Assembly (NCBI GenBank): GCA_024516155.1
Contig: JAJJXM010000116.1
Location: 1-52,500 of the forward strand
Length of the DNA stretch: 52,500 nucleotides
Origin: Pyronema omphalodes
Lineage: Eukaryota; Ascomycota; Pezizomycetes; Pezizales; Pyronemataceae
Direction: 5' to 3'
Shown here: piece after piece, positions 22,167-34,560 of the stretch
Layout of the letters: each line of letters begins with the position of its first letter
Numbering within the stretch: the first letter of the stretch is position 1
Notes under the pieces: model-generated
The model's input: only the letters and a program-made list of their open reading frames with translations
Database searches by the model: none
Told to the model about the DNA's origin: nothing
Position numbers and translations under genes: made by a program

Positions 22167-25131
22167 CTACTCATCCGGATTTGTGGGGTCATAATGAGCC
22201 CAACCCACCAAATTTTGTACAGATGCCGTTTCTAGGACATCACCGAAGATCATGGGGGAATCCCAGTCCATGTCCCCACGTAAGTGTGCCTTAATAGCTG
22301 GCAGACGTTTGGGTATATTGAAATGCACCATGGGTGTATTAGCGGTAACAGCAGGCGTTTTAATCTTCAAAGACGAGGGTACCTTGGTTTTGGTAGCAGG
22401 TCTAGCGGTACCCAAGTGCTCTTCGCTATCTATCCACCGAGCGGTGGCGGCAATGCGGAATTTGCCCTGCGGCTTTGCCGCGTGCTGTAAGTGATTATTA
22501 GCATGGTCTTGATTGTAGCTTCATTCGGCCTTGGATTATCAAACTCACCTCGTACACACGCTGGATATCAGCCCCGTGCATTATCATAATGTCACCGTGA
22601 TGAAGCATCAGCTTCAAGCACGGCTTTGATACCTTTCTGGTGCCATTCTTCTTGATGCGGAATAGCATTTCCGCCGGACAGCCGAGTGAAATGGAGGCAA
22701 CGGTGGGACCAAGGCCCTTCTCACCATCTTGATGGAACTATTGTAATATGTCAGATATCTGGACACAAAGAAAGATCCGGGGAAGTGACTTACGTTCATG
22801 GCTTGCTCTTCCAGGTATCCCACGCTGAGGATCTCGTTGAAGTCGACACCTGGGTGCATCCAGTTTACTCGACCCTTGAGAAGGTTGCACGCTGCGCGTA
22901 CAACAGGATGGGCCTCCCCAAAGGCAACCGTTGGCTGGTTAACCACGTACTTATATTGCGCCCCCTAGTGATTTTGTGTTAGTTTATCAATCGATATTTC
23001 TCTGTGCAAACGTGTCGAAGCACATACCACGTTGTAAGTGTAGTGAGCCGTGTATGACATTCCACCAGCCACAGTCATGAGATACCTCTGAAAAGGTATT
23101 CCCGCCGTCTGGTATTCCTTCAACAACCAGTCCGCGCCTTCAGCTTGGGCATTAGCCGAAAGATTGGCTACCATATGCGTGACGCGACCACCTCTCGGCA
23201 GGTCATATGTCATCACCGTATACCCTTCCCGAGCTGATCTGTGCGCGCCGATTTCCGTAGACCATTCGTCTTCGATGATGGGATAGCCCGTATACAAGGG
23301 GCGGTGGTCGTCGGCCAGATCCAACGGGGTGAATATTCGAGTTACTCTCGCGGTGAAAGTGTACGAGCACGCGGTATTGGCGCATTGCCAACGGTCCCAA
23401 AAGTTGCGGCTGTTTAGACGCCCGCATCTACAGCAACACCAGCCTTTCCAGGCCTTCCGGGAGACGAAGTCAAGGTCCACTTTATTTTCGACAACGGGCA
23501 AGGAGAAGGTCTCAGGGATGAACGCAGTAGGCGGGTCAGAGATGTGCTCCCAGCCCGGTGTTTCTGCATTCAGAAATTCCTCTGTGTACTGGAGGTTGAC
23601 GGTCCTGGCATCCTGGTAATTAGATCCGTTGAGTAACTAGCAGAAGGCCAAATGTTAGCTTTCACTGTAATGTATGAAGACTGCAAGGCAACGTACCTTG
23701 AAAAAGACCGCACATTCGGGGTTGAAGCAAATGAAACCGTTGCGATAAACATGCGGAAACTGGTTTCCACATGTCTGACAGGTCCCTTCCCAGATGTGAA
23801 AATTGTTGGGGACAGCTTCCTCGCGTGCCCACCATCCCGTCTTCCGGAACTCCAGCTTTTCGTAGCGGAACTTCCAACGGATCAACCCAGAGTAGGAATC
23901 CTTCTCGGCCCAGGCATGAGTCACCTTGAACCAGTCAAGGACGTTGTACCGGTAAGGCACACGAGTTTGGATGCTGGTGCATTGGTCTCCTGAAATGGTG
24001 TATCAGTACTCATTGACATATACCAAATCCTTTTTGATTTATCCGTACCGACAACGATCGCAAGTGGAAATTTGCACCGCAAGTTATTCAGCAGTGCCCT
24101 GATCCTTGCATCATCGGCAGTCTGATCCTTTACCAGCGAGCGTACTCCAGTCTGGGCATTCTGGGCTGATTTTCCGCCGCTGCATTATTGTCAGCATATA
24201 TTAACATACTACGCAAGTTTAGAAAATATACCTATGGGTTATGATCACCCGGTCACCGCATACATCCCTGTCAGATGCAACCGAGTCCAGCAGCACACCT
24301 CTGGCGAAACCGTCGTGGGTGTAAAGACCACCCTGATAACTGCGGAAGTAAGGAAAAGCTTCGCAGAGTTCTTGCCGCATCTATCGAGAGGTTAGTTACC
24401 TGGTGTTCAAAAGAGTAGAGTGAAGACTTACTTCAGCCCAAATGCTGGGACTGCCTAGGGGTTCCGGCTTGCTCGACTGATTGGTTGACAATGGACGGGT
24501 TGCAATGGTCTTTGCTCTCTTTTTGTACGGTGTCTTTCTTCTGGGCTGGCATTTCGTAATACTCGGTAGAAAGAACGCGAGTAGGTGCGGCGAAGTCTTT
24601 AGGGTAACGAGAAGGGAAGGTTTAGGATTGGGTTTCTGCTCGATGGTAGAGATGAGTGGATTGTCGGGTGAAACATGACTGGCCACCGGTTCCTGCTCGA
24701 ACAACTGATGGATTGGCGATTGACGAGCGGACGACGCAGTGGGTATATTGGCGTTTACTGTCATCGTCTGATGTTTCTCGCTCTTGCGCTGACATTTGGG
24801 GTGGTCGGGTGGGCATTCCGCGAGCCGGAGCCGGGAGACGGTAGACCTTAAGTGTAACTACTAGAGAAGGCGTGGGCTGTGATCGAAGGTCGGTGTTAGT
24901 CAGACTGATGTTAGGGATAGGGTTTTGATCGCCTGAGGAAACATTGTACAGAGGCGAAGTGCCCCTATCAAACGTATCCCAGAACGTATTAAGATCGGAT
25001 GCGTCTACTTAAAATCATAGGTGGTTAGCGCAGGAAAGAAGAAGAAAAGAAAAGAATAGATACAACGACTTACTTAACGGATTGGGAGATTGACGAACAT
25101 GTCCCCCATCAGACTTTCTATGCAGCTGCAT
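22167..25131 (-). CDS. AlkB-like 2OG-Fe(II) oxygenase with tandem zinc ribbons
   Basis: Members of this fold use Fe(II) and 2-oxoglutarate; AlkB relatives demethylate nucleic acids, but the substrate here is unknown. Exons read 3' to 5' on the plus strand: ..24432, 24380-24232, 24179-24049, 23989-23697, 23636-23028, 22964-22794, 22737-22549, 22484-22167; all junction phases agree and introns are 51-64 nt. From a Met at 24764 this gives 730 aa. The iron site is His-x-Asp (FHQDGEKG, 22737..) plus a distal His opening the last exon, followed by FRIAATAR, an AlkB-like RxxxxxR. Two C-x2-C-x13-C-x4-C ribbons lie N-terminal. The N-terminal region is disordered. Upstream exons (25131-25074, 25004-..) are in frame with each other, but their join to the 24764 frame is unresolved. 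Confidence 0.85.
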
Positions 25132-25559
25132 GATGATATTGCGAGCATTTTTGGTTGTGGTCCGGGATGTATGAGTGATAATATGTGCGGGAGACAACAG
25201 GCGCTAGCCAAGATATGTGATGGCACAAATGCTAGCAGTAACTAAAAGTAACGAAATATGTGACCCTTCACAAACAGGGTTGCATTCGAAATTTCTGTTG
25301 TTGCCCCCGCTATTATTGACAAATGAAATGGAAACGATATTGGAATAAAATTCTGGATATGCAAACGAAGGTTCTCTTTTCGTCTGCTTTTCTGTCTAGC
25401 AATTCTGTACTCTCCATTGAATGTGAATTGCGCTCTGGACGTTTACCGCTAGTGTGGAGCGCTTCTGCGCAATGTGTGTACATTATGACTGAATCAAGAA
25501 ATTTCCACTCAAAAGCAAGGGCTAGCAGCAACATAAACACCATAAACATCACAAAATTG
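25132..25559. other. Upstream of oxygenase gene, no other gene
   Basis: Likely promoter of the minus-strand oxygenase gene; only short chance ORFs. Confidence 0.45.
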
Positions 25560-27370
25560 ATGCACTAAGACGTTCTCACTGACAAAGGCGTAACCTGTGG
25601 TAACGTAACGGAATCAATGGCCTTTCATTATTCCCATGACATCACGTACAATATTATTCAAGTAAGACATGAGCCCTTATTTGATTTGTTCTCGTGAATC
25701 GCTTTGGGAATTGCGATACAGGCTTGTGGTATATTGTCTTAGTACGGTATTTGTGAATGAGTTCCGTCGCGACTCGCGAGAGTGCCATTCCGGATGATCT
25801 TTGATGAGGCAATCGCCTTTCCCGGGCCCTTAAACCGCGTGGCAACTTTAGCCACTTGTTGGACAGATCTACAATGATCCGTGTCGAGGTTGGTGATGCC
25901 GTTTCATTTACAGACTTCATGCCTGCGTCAGCACGGGTGATGAGGAATGGACCATAGATTTCTTCAAAGACGAGGTGGTGTAAGCGAAGCATCGACAACT
26001 AGCTTTCATCCGCTTCAGGAGAAGCTGAAATCAGAAAGCATGCGAACACCCAATTACCCGGTATTCAGGTCAACAAGACATTCACGATTCGATGGATCCT
26101 ACTAATTATCGTCTGCGCTAGTCCTTATTTTTCGCTGGAAGGCTGCTTGGTGCTTCGCTTCACAGGCAGGTATACGGCAAAACTACTACACCGAAATGAT
26201 AGGAAAGCAAGTTTGAGTAATCAAGAAAACTAGCGCACAATTACAAAAACATAAACCACAGAAACAATCAAAGGCGAAACAAAACAGATGGTGCAGCTTG
26301 ATCAATCTTTGTACCAACTCGAATCGTCTTCAGTGTTGGAGCGATGTTTTGTTCGGACCAAATCCGGATTGATTTTCCACATGGTTCATTCATGCTATTA
26401 CGAACGAGATACTCACACAGACATAAAGAACCAGTTCAAAGTTGGCATATCTTGACTAGAGTCGCCCAAGGTACCACACATTATACATCACTGATCACTC
26501 GAACCAACATCAACATATTCTGATTCATTAGAAGAACGTTCAACCAGGCAGACCTCCCTATTTAAATGACGGGCAAAACGGACAATACGGAATGTTGGAA
26601 TATGAGAACTGCACGGCGAACCAGTTCAGTTCACTGTCAGTAATATAAACTGATTAAACTACGAAAACCGGTTAACTGAATGCAAGGCTTGGCAAACCAG
26701 GTGAACCGTTGAAAACTGCGAAAACTGGTTTGTCCAGAGGAACTGGTTTATAAAGGGGCAATAAATATTATTCAGTGCATACGTAAAAAAATTCTATCCT
26801 ATCTGGTCGCTAGAAATCACAACGGACACCTAATATTGAAGCTCTTGAGCCCATCAATGGCCTCCAGAGTATCCGCCTGCACTGAATGGCGGTCCGATAT
26901 AATGATCCGCGTGCATTCGGAAGATAGCAGCTCAGACTCGGCAGTCATTGCAGGAACTGATGGGAAACCTGGTCACCAGAAGCTGGTGGAATGAGGAGGA
27001 TTGAGATACTCGCAGGCTCGGCCACCGGTGGGTTAAAACGAGGTTGAATACATCATTTATTGTTGCATGTACTGTTTCCCGATGCGGTTAAACTGGTTTG
27101 TATTTATTGAGTCCGTTTAATCAGTTGATCGCAGTTACCTGGTTCTATGGACCCCTCAAAACCGAACCAACTAACTGTGAATTATCAGTTCAGTTTACCT
27201 AGTTTACGATTTTCCCCGGTAAACTGGCTATACGGTTGGAAGGTCTGCAACCAGTAGGCTGTAACTAGACACACAAACTTATTTACACGGTAGAGCCTAC
27301 AAAGTGTATGTGAGTTAGGTATTATCTCATTATTAAGGCAGAGTAAACATCATTATGCCACCAAAGCACC
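25560..27370. repeat. Third, decayed copy of the duplicated segment
   Basis: 25840-26540 and 27248-27370 align with 5550-6830 and 16110-16970 (blocks CGTGGCAACTTTAGCCACTTGT, GATGGTGTAAGCGAAG-like, GATCACTCGAA, GTAGAGCCTACAAAGTG). It lacks the LINE present in copy 1 and has no coiled-coil gene. It is interrupted at 26549-27247 by a hAT-like element. Confidence 0.8.
26549..27247. mobile_element. Non-autonomous hAT-like element (699 bp)
   Basis: The ends are CAGACCTCCC and its inverted partner with one mismatch (CAGACCTTCC on the other strand). They are flanked by CAACCAGG (26541-26548) and CAACCAGT (27248-27255), an 8-bp duplication with one mismatch. The paralogous site at 16843-16850 has a single CAACCAGT and no insert. 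Many direct and inverted AACTGGTTT/AAACCAGTT motifs sit near both ends. There is no transposase ORF, so it would need a trans-acting hAT transposase. Confidence 0.8.
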
Positions 27371-27371
27371 G

Positions 27372-27500
27372 ATGTGATTTGATCTGATTTTCTTGAACGT
27401 TCCCAACCTTAAGGTTATGACGTATGCTACAGTCTAAATACATTTCGAGGCTCTAGCTGTTACCTCAGAGTCTGTCTGGGATCCGCCCCAGAGCGCACTG
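27372..27500 (-). mobile_element. 3' fragment of a second retroelement family, (AATCA)n-type tail
   Basis: The reverse complement of this segment matches 49080-49218: GCTCTGGGGCGGATCCCAG, GGTAACAGCTGGAGCCTCGAAATGTA, CATACGTCATAACCTTAA and GAACGTTCAAGAAAATCA, ending in AATCA-rich tails. This is consistent with a 5'-truncated LINE or SINE 3' end inserted in opposite orientation. Confidence 0.7.
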
Positions 27501-27509
27501 GTAACTTAT

Positions 27510-27981
27510 GATATGCATAATGCTTTGTGTGGCGAAATCACCCGTATAAAATCGACTAGTGCAGCGTACCAACGCTATTTCTATATATTTTTCACTGTCA
27601 CACGTCATTCCAACCGAGCTGTCATGGCAAAGCGGTTAACATAGGGAGTACCAAAGACAATGAGGTCATGTGACCATGGACACAGGTTCCGGGTTCGACC
27701 CGCCGCAAGATATTCTTTTTATTTTTCATCCTCTCTTGAGCACTCTTATGCGTATGAGAGATAAACACCGCCCGGGAAGTTCCATCATCAACCCCTTCGT
27801 GACCGATAAACATACTGGTATGGGCCGGTATAGTGTTTTGAGTTTTTTTATCCCTCATTTTTTCTGTTTTATCTTTATTCTATCTTGTTTCATTTTCACA
27901 CCCACTGACAACGCCCCACTCTACTCCCCGCAATTACCTTCCTACGCAGACTGCTGTTTTTGAATTTCACCCATTATTACT
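27510..27981 (+). repeat. Truncated tRNA-core repeat copy (core 27612-27712)
   Basis: The core and 3' arm are nearly identical to 20690-21165. It stops after CACCCATTATTACTC, where another copy of the same family begins. Confidence 0.75.
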
Positions 27982-29150
27982 CCTTGCCTTTGGGGGTAGT
28001 AACTTGGGATCTGGATAGGAGTGGTATTATTCCTAAAATGTGACGGATGTAGTGAAGCCCGACGATTGCAGTATACGTGTTCTGCGAGCCGCGAGTAAAG
28101 AACAAATATTTCTTTTTTTGCAAAGCTGAATTTGAGAATTATGCGATGGCTTGGTGTATGGTTTGTGTATAGATCTTGAGACATTGGTTGGTTCATCTTT
28201 TGTAGTCGTCCGGAGTCCCGGGGCAGTGTAGCTGTACGAAGATGCGTGGAGAAGGAATGATAATCTGATATTCGCTAAAGCAAAATATATGATATAAAAT
28301 TCATTGTAGGTTACCTCGAGTGAAGCCTACATTCAGGACGTCGAGTCAACCGCGTCGTAATGGCCAAGCGGTAAACGTAAGGAGTGCGCTAAGGCACTGC
28401 AGATCATGTGACCTAGTTTGTCCTTTTCTTAGGTTCGATCCGCGGTCAGGTATCCCGCCCATTTCAGCACTTTCATGAGTTAAATTGACTAAAACAGCCC
28501 GGAAATGCTAGCTTCCCACTCCCGGCGGCCAAAACCATACAAGTATGGGCCTGTGTAGTGTTTTGAGGTTTCGTAGTTGATTTTATGTATTGTTTCTTGC
28601 TCTGTTTTTATTTCATGTTAATTTGTTTTATTTTATTTCATTTCATTTTTGCACTGGCTGAGACCCCTCTCCCCTCCCGCGCGCGATTCTCTTCGCACTA
28701 CAGACAATTATTTTTCATATCATCAGTTATTACTCAAGAAACATGTTATGTTTGCTTCGTTTTTTTCATTCTGAGGGTTAGCCTAGTACCAGTTAGGTAT
28801 CACAGCATGTAATCAGGTGAGTAGAACATATCGTGTAATGGTCCATTCTCGACGGTCACTACGGTACTATATTATCTCAGTGCGGCTTTCCAGAAGTTCT
28901 ATGTTATCACAACGTTTTCTCTATGCCTGAGCTATTCCCATCCCACATCATTTTGCATTTTCAAAGAGAGAAGTTCAAATTGTCAATTTGCAGTTTGGGC
29001 GGTGTGATAGTGCATGTTGGTCACATGCGCTGACATGCATCCAGGTTCGATAGAGCCTCACGTAAAAGACTCGGCTGCCTGAGGCCATGTAAACCAAGTT
29101 CTAACGCATCATGACCCCGGAATGACTGCCACCCGCCGCCACAGAGTAGC
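27982..29150 (+). repeat. Long tRNA-core repeat copy (core 28348-28455)
   Basis: It starts at CTTGCCTTTGGGGG directly at the break in the previous copy, which fixes the family's 5' end. The core has TGGCCAAGCGG and a B box GGTTCGATCC. The 3' arm aligns with 20905-21560. Confidence 0.75.
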
Positions 29151-31085
29151 GTTTATTCTCAGGGCAACAGAAAAAATTTTATCTTATCAGAAGCGTCCCG
29201 AAAACAAAACGTGAGCAGCATGTCTATTATCCTGTATCTTGTGTAACACATGAACACTAGAAATGAGTCAATGAAAAAGGTCTAAATCAGGATATCAATT
29301 CTGGAAACAGAACGTCAACAAAAGTCGAGTAATACAAAAAACAAATCATGTCGCACCATTAGTGCACATTATTCGACATTCAATGGAGAATACGAAACAT
29401 TTGCCAATCAAATGAAGTTGGACTTATCTCGACCTTGTGAAGTCATTATGCGGCTTACTGGGATGTTACGGCGGTTATCAGCGCGGCGCGGGCAAATCTC
29501 TGTATTACGCTCATCACCCCGGCTCATAGTCTTTCCACCGAGGCTTATCTTATTTGCTGAGTACGGTATCAGCTCCCAAAATCAGAGTTCCTCGACAGTT
29601 CTCTTTTCAAGAAAAATACAACGAGGAGATTAAACGATATCGTGATCACTCCATGAAGATTGCAGGAGGTAAATTGCAACTGTCGTTAATGCTCAAATTG
29701 CAGCCTTTTTGATCAAAATAATACATCTCGGCATCAAGTGGTATCTCAATGTATTGTTTTCGTAGACGAGCTCTACAACTTAGGTCAAGATCCGGTGATC
29801 GATTATGACGCAGCAGCTCGGACACTATGCTGGCGGAATGATGAAATAAACACCGGCCGGGCATCTGTTTGACCAAGCTTTTTCGAGACTGCTCCAGTGA
29901 TACATTGTGAGATTGCCAGCCACGGGCAAGCTGTGGGTTAGAGCGGGGTTCGCGCTTCAAAAAATATCACTCGCGCCATGTCAAAAGCAGTTAAGGGTAC
30001 ATGCAACATCACTCGGTATGTACCGAAAGTTATCTATGTAGATAATAGCAGGGGTCCACTGAACCCACAGAAATCCTAGCCTTAAGCCCGGAGAAAACAT
30101 TCCATAGGAATCACATGCTACTGCTCCTCCTCCATGATTCTTTCACAATTTATGTTCTCAGTGCTTCGTATGATCCCCTCTGTTAACGGAAATCGAGCGC
30201 GCGTTTTCGGTTTTTTCTGGTCGTGACTGTGTTGTAGGCGTTGTAAAAGTGATTTTGTTTCATCTTTATACTTGCTTACGTAACACCTACCTTCTGTAAA
30301 GCCTTCTGAATATCCAATTATAATCGCGGAGCCAGCCTCCTATAGTAATATTCCTATTATTCAAATTTAGAAGAAACTCGTAACTACCAGCCTTTGTGAC
30401 TATAACGGTGAGTACCGTCATCCGCGATTCCCAATGCCCCAGCATTTTCGTAACCGTGTTTACTTGACTGCGTATGTTTAAGTTTGGGCCCCCCAGTACT
30501 GATTGGCTACCCGGAAGATTGACCTTCCAGAATTTGGATCTTGTAGGAATAGGGAGGCTCCGGCGGTATATAGAAAGATAGGTTACTGTGGAGGTATATA
30601 GCAGTATAAATTGTTACAGGTAGTCAGTGACAAGTACACGACAAAGCGATTAATACGCAGGAAAATACGGTATAAGGGATGGTTGTGCACGACAAGGATC
30701 TCATGTCCTTGCATAAATCCTAAGCAGGTGAGAGTTCCGAGTGATCAGAGGTGACCCGGATGCGACATCCGCAGATGCGGGCACAGATTCCAGTTTCCCT
30801 CAATATTCACATACCTGTACCCCATCTACCGACTTCTATCTCTGAATAAGCTTCCAAGAAACGTCTTTGAATTTTGCGACGAACCTCTTCTGTTAAATGT
30901 CATCATATCATCTCCCCAAAACCCTCAAACTTCAGCTGTTCAACACCATTATCGCCACACAGAATCACCATGTAACCATATATCATGGTCCAAGATCATA
31001 TTTCTGGAATTCCTCCACAACCCTCGATAGAACAAAAATACATACAAAAACAATTGATTCTCAACAAACAGCAGCAACCTGCCCC
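29151..31085. other. Gene-free stretch
   Basis: Only short ORFs without domain features; no repeats recognised beyond possible remnants of the preceding family up to about 29290. Confidence 0.5.
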
Positions 31086-32131
31086 TTAATCCAACGACGG
31101 CGGTTCCAAAATCTCATCACTTAACAAGTACGAACTCTCCGCATCACCATTCGGATCAGTCAGAGTAATCAAATGTAAATCCGCCCAATCCGACGGATTC
31201 GACGACATTTTTCCGGGTGTGGCATGTTTTGACGGTTGTGGTGGGGGTGGTAGCACCACCTCCTCTTCGTCCTGTGCATCTTTCTCCAATGGATCTAATC
31301 CCATTTCACCTTCTACAACTGGCTCCTCTTTTTCAGCTACCGTAACGTCGGTGGCAGCTACAACGGGTGGCTCCAAGGCGTCAGAATTAAGATACTCTAA
31401 CCGAGGCTTCTTAAACATTTTCCTCTGACCAGATCGTGGATGCATCTTCCCCTTGGTTGGGACACGAGGAGGAGGACTGGAAGGAAATATAGAAGGCGGT
31501 GAGGAGGGAATAATACAACCCCCTAAAACATGAGCACCGACCCTTTTAATAGGAGGAGAGGAAGTGAAGATATTGCCCTCTTGGATATGATTTGTAAGTC
31601 GTCTTATAGGTGGTGAAGAAGGCCAGGGATTTTCGGTTTCCTCTTGAACACGAGTGATGACTGGGGGGACTCGTTTTGGAGTTGAAGGGGGGAGAGGTAG
31701 TTGGTTGGCTATTGAAGAATTGGAATTAGGTTTGTTGCTTCGTGGTTTTCTGGTGCGTTTTCGCTTCTTGCTGGTGGTGGTAAGTGTTGTTGTGTCCGTG
31801 GTTTTCGCTGATGATTCTGGCTTTTGGTGTGGTTTCGCGGGTGTAGTGAGTTTGGAGGGTGTATTTGATTTGAGGGAGGTGTTGGGTTTGGAAGAAGTAT
31901 TGGATTTGGAGGAAGTGTTGGCATCAGCGGGCGTGATGGATTTGGCGGGCTTGGTGGTTTTAACGGGCTTCTTCTGTTTGGTGGAGGCCGCAGATACCAC
32001 GCAGCAGCAGTTAGATGATCTCCCGCATCCGCCACCTCCTGGCCTCAAGTAAAAGTAAGGATTTGAATAAGCCAATCTGTGCGAGGAGGATTTACTTACT
32101 TAACAACCTTCTTGTCCGGAACTTTGCTCAT
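31086..32131 (-). CDS. Disordered Lys/Ser/Pro-rich protein, hypothetical
   Basis: Not recognised. Preferred model: exon 1 from the Met at 32131 (MSKVPDKKVVK) to 32100, donor GTAAGT at 32099, acceptor GAG ending 32044, exon 2 32043-31086, giving 329 aa in a consistent frame; the GAG acceptor is unusual. The unspliced frame from 32075 also encodes 329 aa. The protein has KTTKPAKS and SSKPNTS-type repeats, a KKRKRTRKPR nuclear-localisation-like cluster, repeated SSPP[IP] motifs, an acidic stretch and a tail ending ..ILEPPSLD. The composition suggests a nuclear, largely unstructured protein; that is inference. Confidence 0.55.
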
Positions 32132-32441
32132 GGCTGTATTGGTGGAAACACCATACGCTCGTAAGGATCGACTGTGTACGGACGTGTATGCAAAATTTTC
32201 TCTATCACGGATGGTAATTACTGAGTTTTCCTTACCCGGTTTAGTCATCGGGATTTTTATGAAACATCTTTGAAACAAAAATGTGCTACTATGAGGTAGT
32301 TTGGTGGACCATCAGCTCGAACAACCACATGGCTGTAAAGTATTGGTGATGCCTTGGCAGGGGACCATGTTGACAGAGTCAAAAACCCAGAACTTTCAAA
32401 GTCGATCAGCTGATGACTAAAATAAGTGCAGAAATATGGCC

Positions 32442-32505
32442 TGCTAATTATTTCAGCCGGCCGTGGAAACCGATGCTAATTATTTCAGCCGGCCGTGGAA
32501 ACCGA
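32442..32505 (+). repeat. Perfect tandem duplication of a 32-bp unit
   Basis: TGCTAATTATTTCAGCCGGC.. is repeated exactly twice (32442-32473, 32474-32505). The unit contains the palindrome-like GCCGGC. No gene nearby. Confidence 0.9.
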
Positions 32506-33099
32506 TCTCAATAGTTACTTTTGATTCGCTGTTTAAGCACTTGCAGTAATACATGCGAAAAATATTAAACCCCTTCATAATCAGTCTTCGAGATACATTT
32601 TATCACAACTTTTAGACTCACCTGCCGCTGCATTTAATTCAGCCTTGGCACTCACAACAAACTGATGGACGACTTTAGCCTCTGATCACTATCACGATGA
32701 GGAGAACATGATAATGATTATAGTGTCAATTTGCTAAACTTGCATCCCATAATATGATAATCCAATTACTGATAGCATCGCACAAGTAATAATATGTAAA
32801 AGGTCCAAGATATTCGCTGCCCGTAATGAATAGCATCAAGAATGTTGTCCCGTCACACAATCATATCCTCAAGAGACTGGTGATAACTGGATCACCCGTC
32901 ACAGCGACATTCATTGTCGCCATAGAATCGTACTCTGTATCTCCGAATCGACAAAACATCTCTAAGAAATCACACTCCCGGACATTTTGTATGACCACGG
33001 TTGATATTGCTCAGCAGGTGCTTCCAGAATCCATTGAGTAAAGTGACGTAGCACACAATGAAATTCTGCTTATGTTTCAAAGTCGGGGAGGTGTGGCAC
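32506..33099. other. Gene-free stretch
   Basis: AT-rich with short chance ORFs only. Confidence 0.45.
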
Positions 33100-33460
33100 C
33101 TGATCTTCTTTGTGGGGATCATTCTTGAAAGTTTTCATCTCCTTAATTTCCTCAGAGGGACTGCTCATATATTGGCATTGGAACAATCGCAATGACTAAG
33201 GCGCAACCTATTTCAACGTAACGAAATCGACGCCCTTCCATTATTCCCACCACATCATTAATTATATTATTGAAGTAAAACTTAACTCTCCTTCTTTAGT
33301 TTATTATGGCATTTCTTCAGATGGTGCATGGCCTTTGGGGTCGAGATGAAGGCGTACGGTATGATGCGTTAGTGTGTATTTGTAAGTGTGTTCCGCTGCG
33401 GGGGTGTACATCCGGGTGATCGTTGATGAGGAAATAGCCTAGCAAGTATCTGATCCACCG
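33100..33460 (+). repeat. Fragment of the duplicated segment (fourth copy)
   Basis: Blocks such as AACGTAACG, CCATTATTCCCA, ATATTATTGAAGTAA and GATCGTTGATGAGGAAATAGCC align in order with 25590-25815. Decayed, no gene. Confidence 0.6.
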
Positions 33461-34209
33461 CTGTAAGTTGCCGATTGAAATGTCAAGCAACAAGGACTTG
33501 CAAAGAGAATATCTGTAGGATTTGAATATCTGTTTTTGAAACCTAAGTCTAACAGTGAGTTTTTGCAAACATAATTTATCCGAATTTGTTTAGATTTGTG
33601 TTCGAGTATAAACCTTGAGAGTTTCTGTGTCAAATTGAAGTCAATACCACCACCGAGGACAGATAAGCAAGGAAGCGGAATTTTATGGTTAAAAAATTAT
33701 GGACGCTCAAACTTTGGCCAGACGAGAAAAATGTAGAATTCTCGTACATTTGTACATTTTAAGCATCCTCGAATAAGCTTCCGAGATCACATAATTCAAT
33801 TAATATGAACGCCTGATCTTTCAGGTTACCGTAATATTTAAAATTGCATCTTTCTCGTGGATCTCCTGGGTAAGATTTTAATAAGTCTTAGTAGAGACCA
33901 TGGTACTTTTTGCACTTGCATTAAGTACGACACTCGCGTCGCAACGCGTCAACCACGTTCACAATGAAAACGCGTAACGCGTTGATCAGATTCTTTTTTC
34001 CTTACAGGGACACCGCGTTCAAAATTGCCAAGGAGTTGCAGAAAGTCCTTAGCGGTAGTATTTGCTTCCACCAAGTTGGCACGTTTGTTACAGCCCGAAG
34101 CACGAAACTTCCGGCATACCGTAGATGGGTGCTAGGAGTACAAAACTACGGTTTATTGCCTTCTTCTTTTGGAGTTACGAAATGTATGGTTAGTGCATCT
34201 ACCGCTGAC
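33461..34209. other. Gene-free stretch
   Basis: Includes a cluster of CGCGT motifs (33937-33985). The ORF at 33964-34233 runs into repeat sequence and has no recognisable feature. Confidence 0.4.
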
Positions 34210-34560
34210 GTCGTATGGTTTTTGATATGCTAGTGCTCCCAACAATTGCAATCTGACAGAACTCTGAGTAGCTGATAATGCTCGAAGATGAGTTGTGAGT
34301 GATAATAATAGCAATATTCTGTGGTGTAGTGAAATTTAATAGGATTTAATCTCGCAGGCTACTCCACTGCATAATTAACGATTGCTGCATATCACTCACA
34401 CTATCAAATTCGCTGTACATATTAAAGTCCAGGTCATGTGACTCCGAGATTCTTCGCACTAGGTTCGATTCGCCGTCAAGTGTTTTTTTTCGCCTCTCCC
34501 AGCACATTTATCAGCAAGTTCAACAGTGACTTTCACTACCCCGGAACTCCCAGCTTTGAC
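34210..34560 (+). repeat. Degenerate tRNA-core repeat copy
   Basis: TTTTTGATATGCTAGTGCTCCC and later AGGTCATGTGACTCC, a B box AGGTTCGATTC (34461-34471) and the GCACATTTATCAGCAAGTTCAACAGTGAC arm follow the family order. The A-box part is lost. Confidence 0.55.

Noticed and set aside
31709..32035. Pro-rich 108-aa minus-strand ORF overlapping the Lys/Ser-rich gene
   Set aside because: It is an alternate frame of the same low-complexity repeats; the Lys/Ser frame is three times longer and joins in phase to a plausible first exon.
32442..32505. CRISPR-like direct repeats
   Set aside because: Only two adjacent perfect units without spacers, in a eukaryotic context; a simple tandem duplication.
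33964..34233. 89-aa plus-strand ORF
   Set aside because: The 3' half runs into a tRNA-core repeat copy and nothing in the 5' half resembles a domain.
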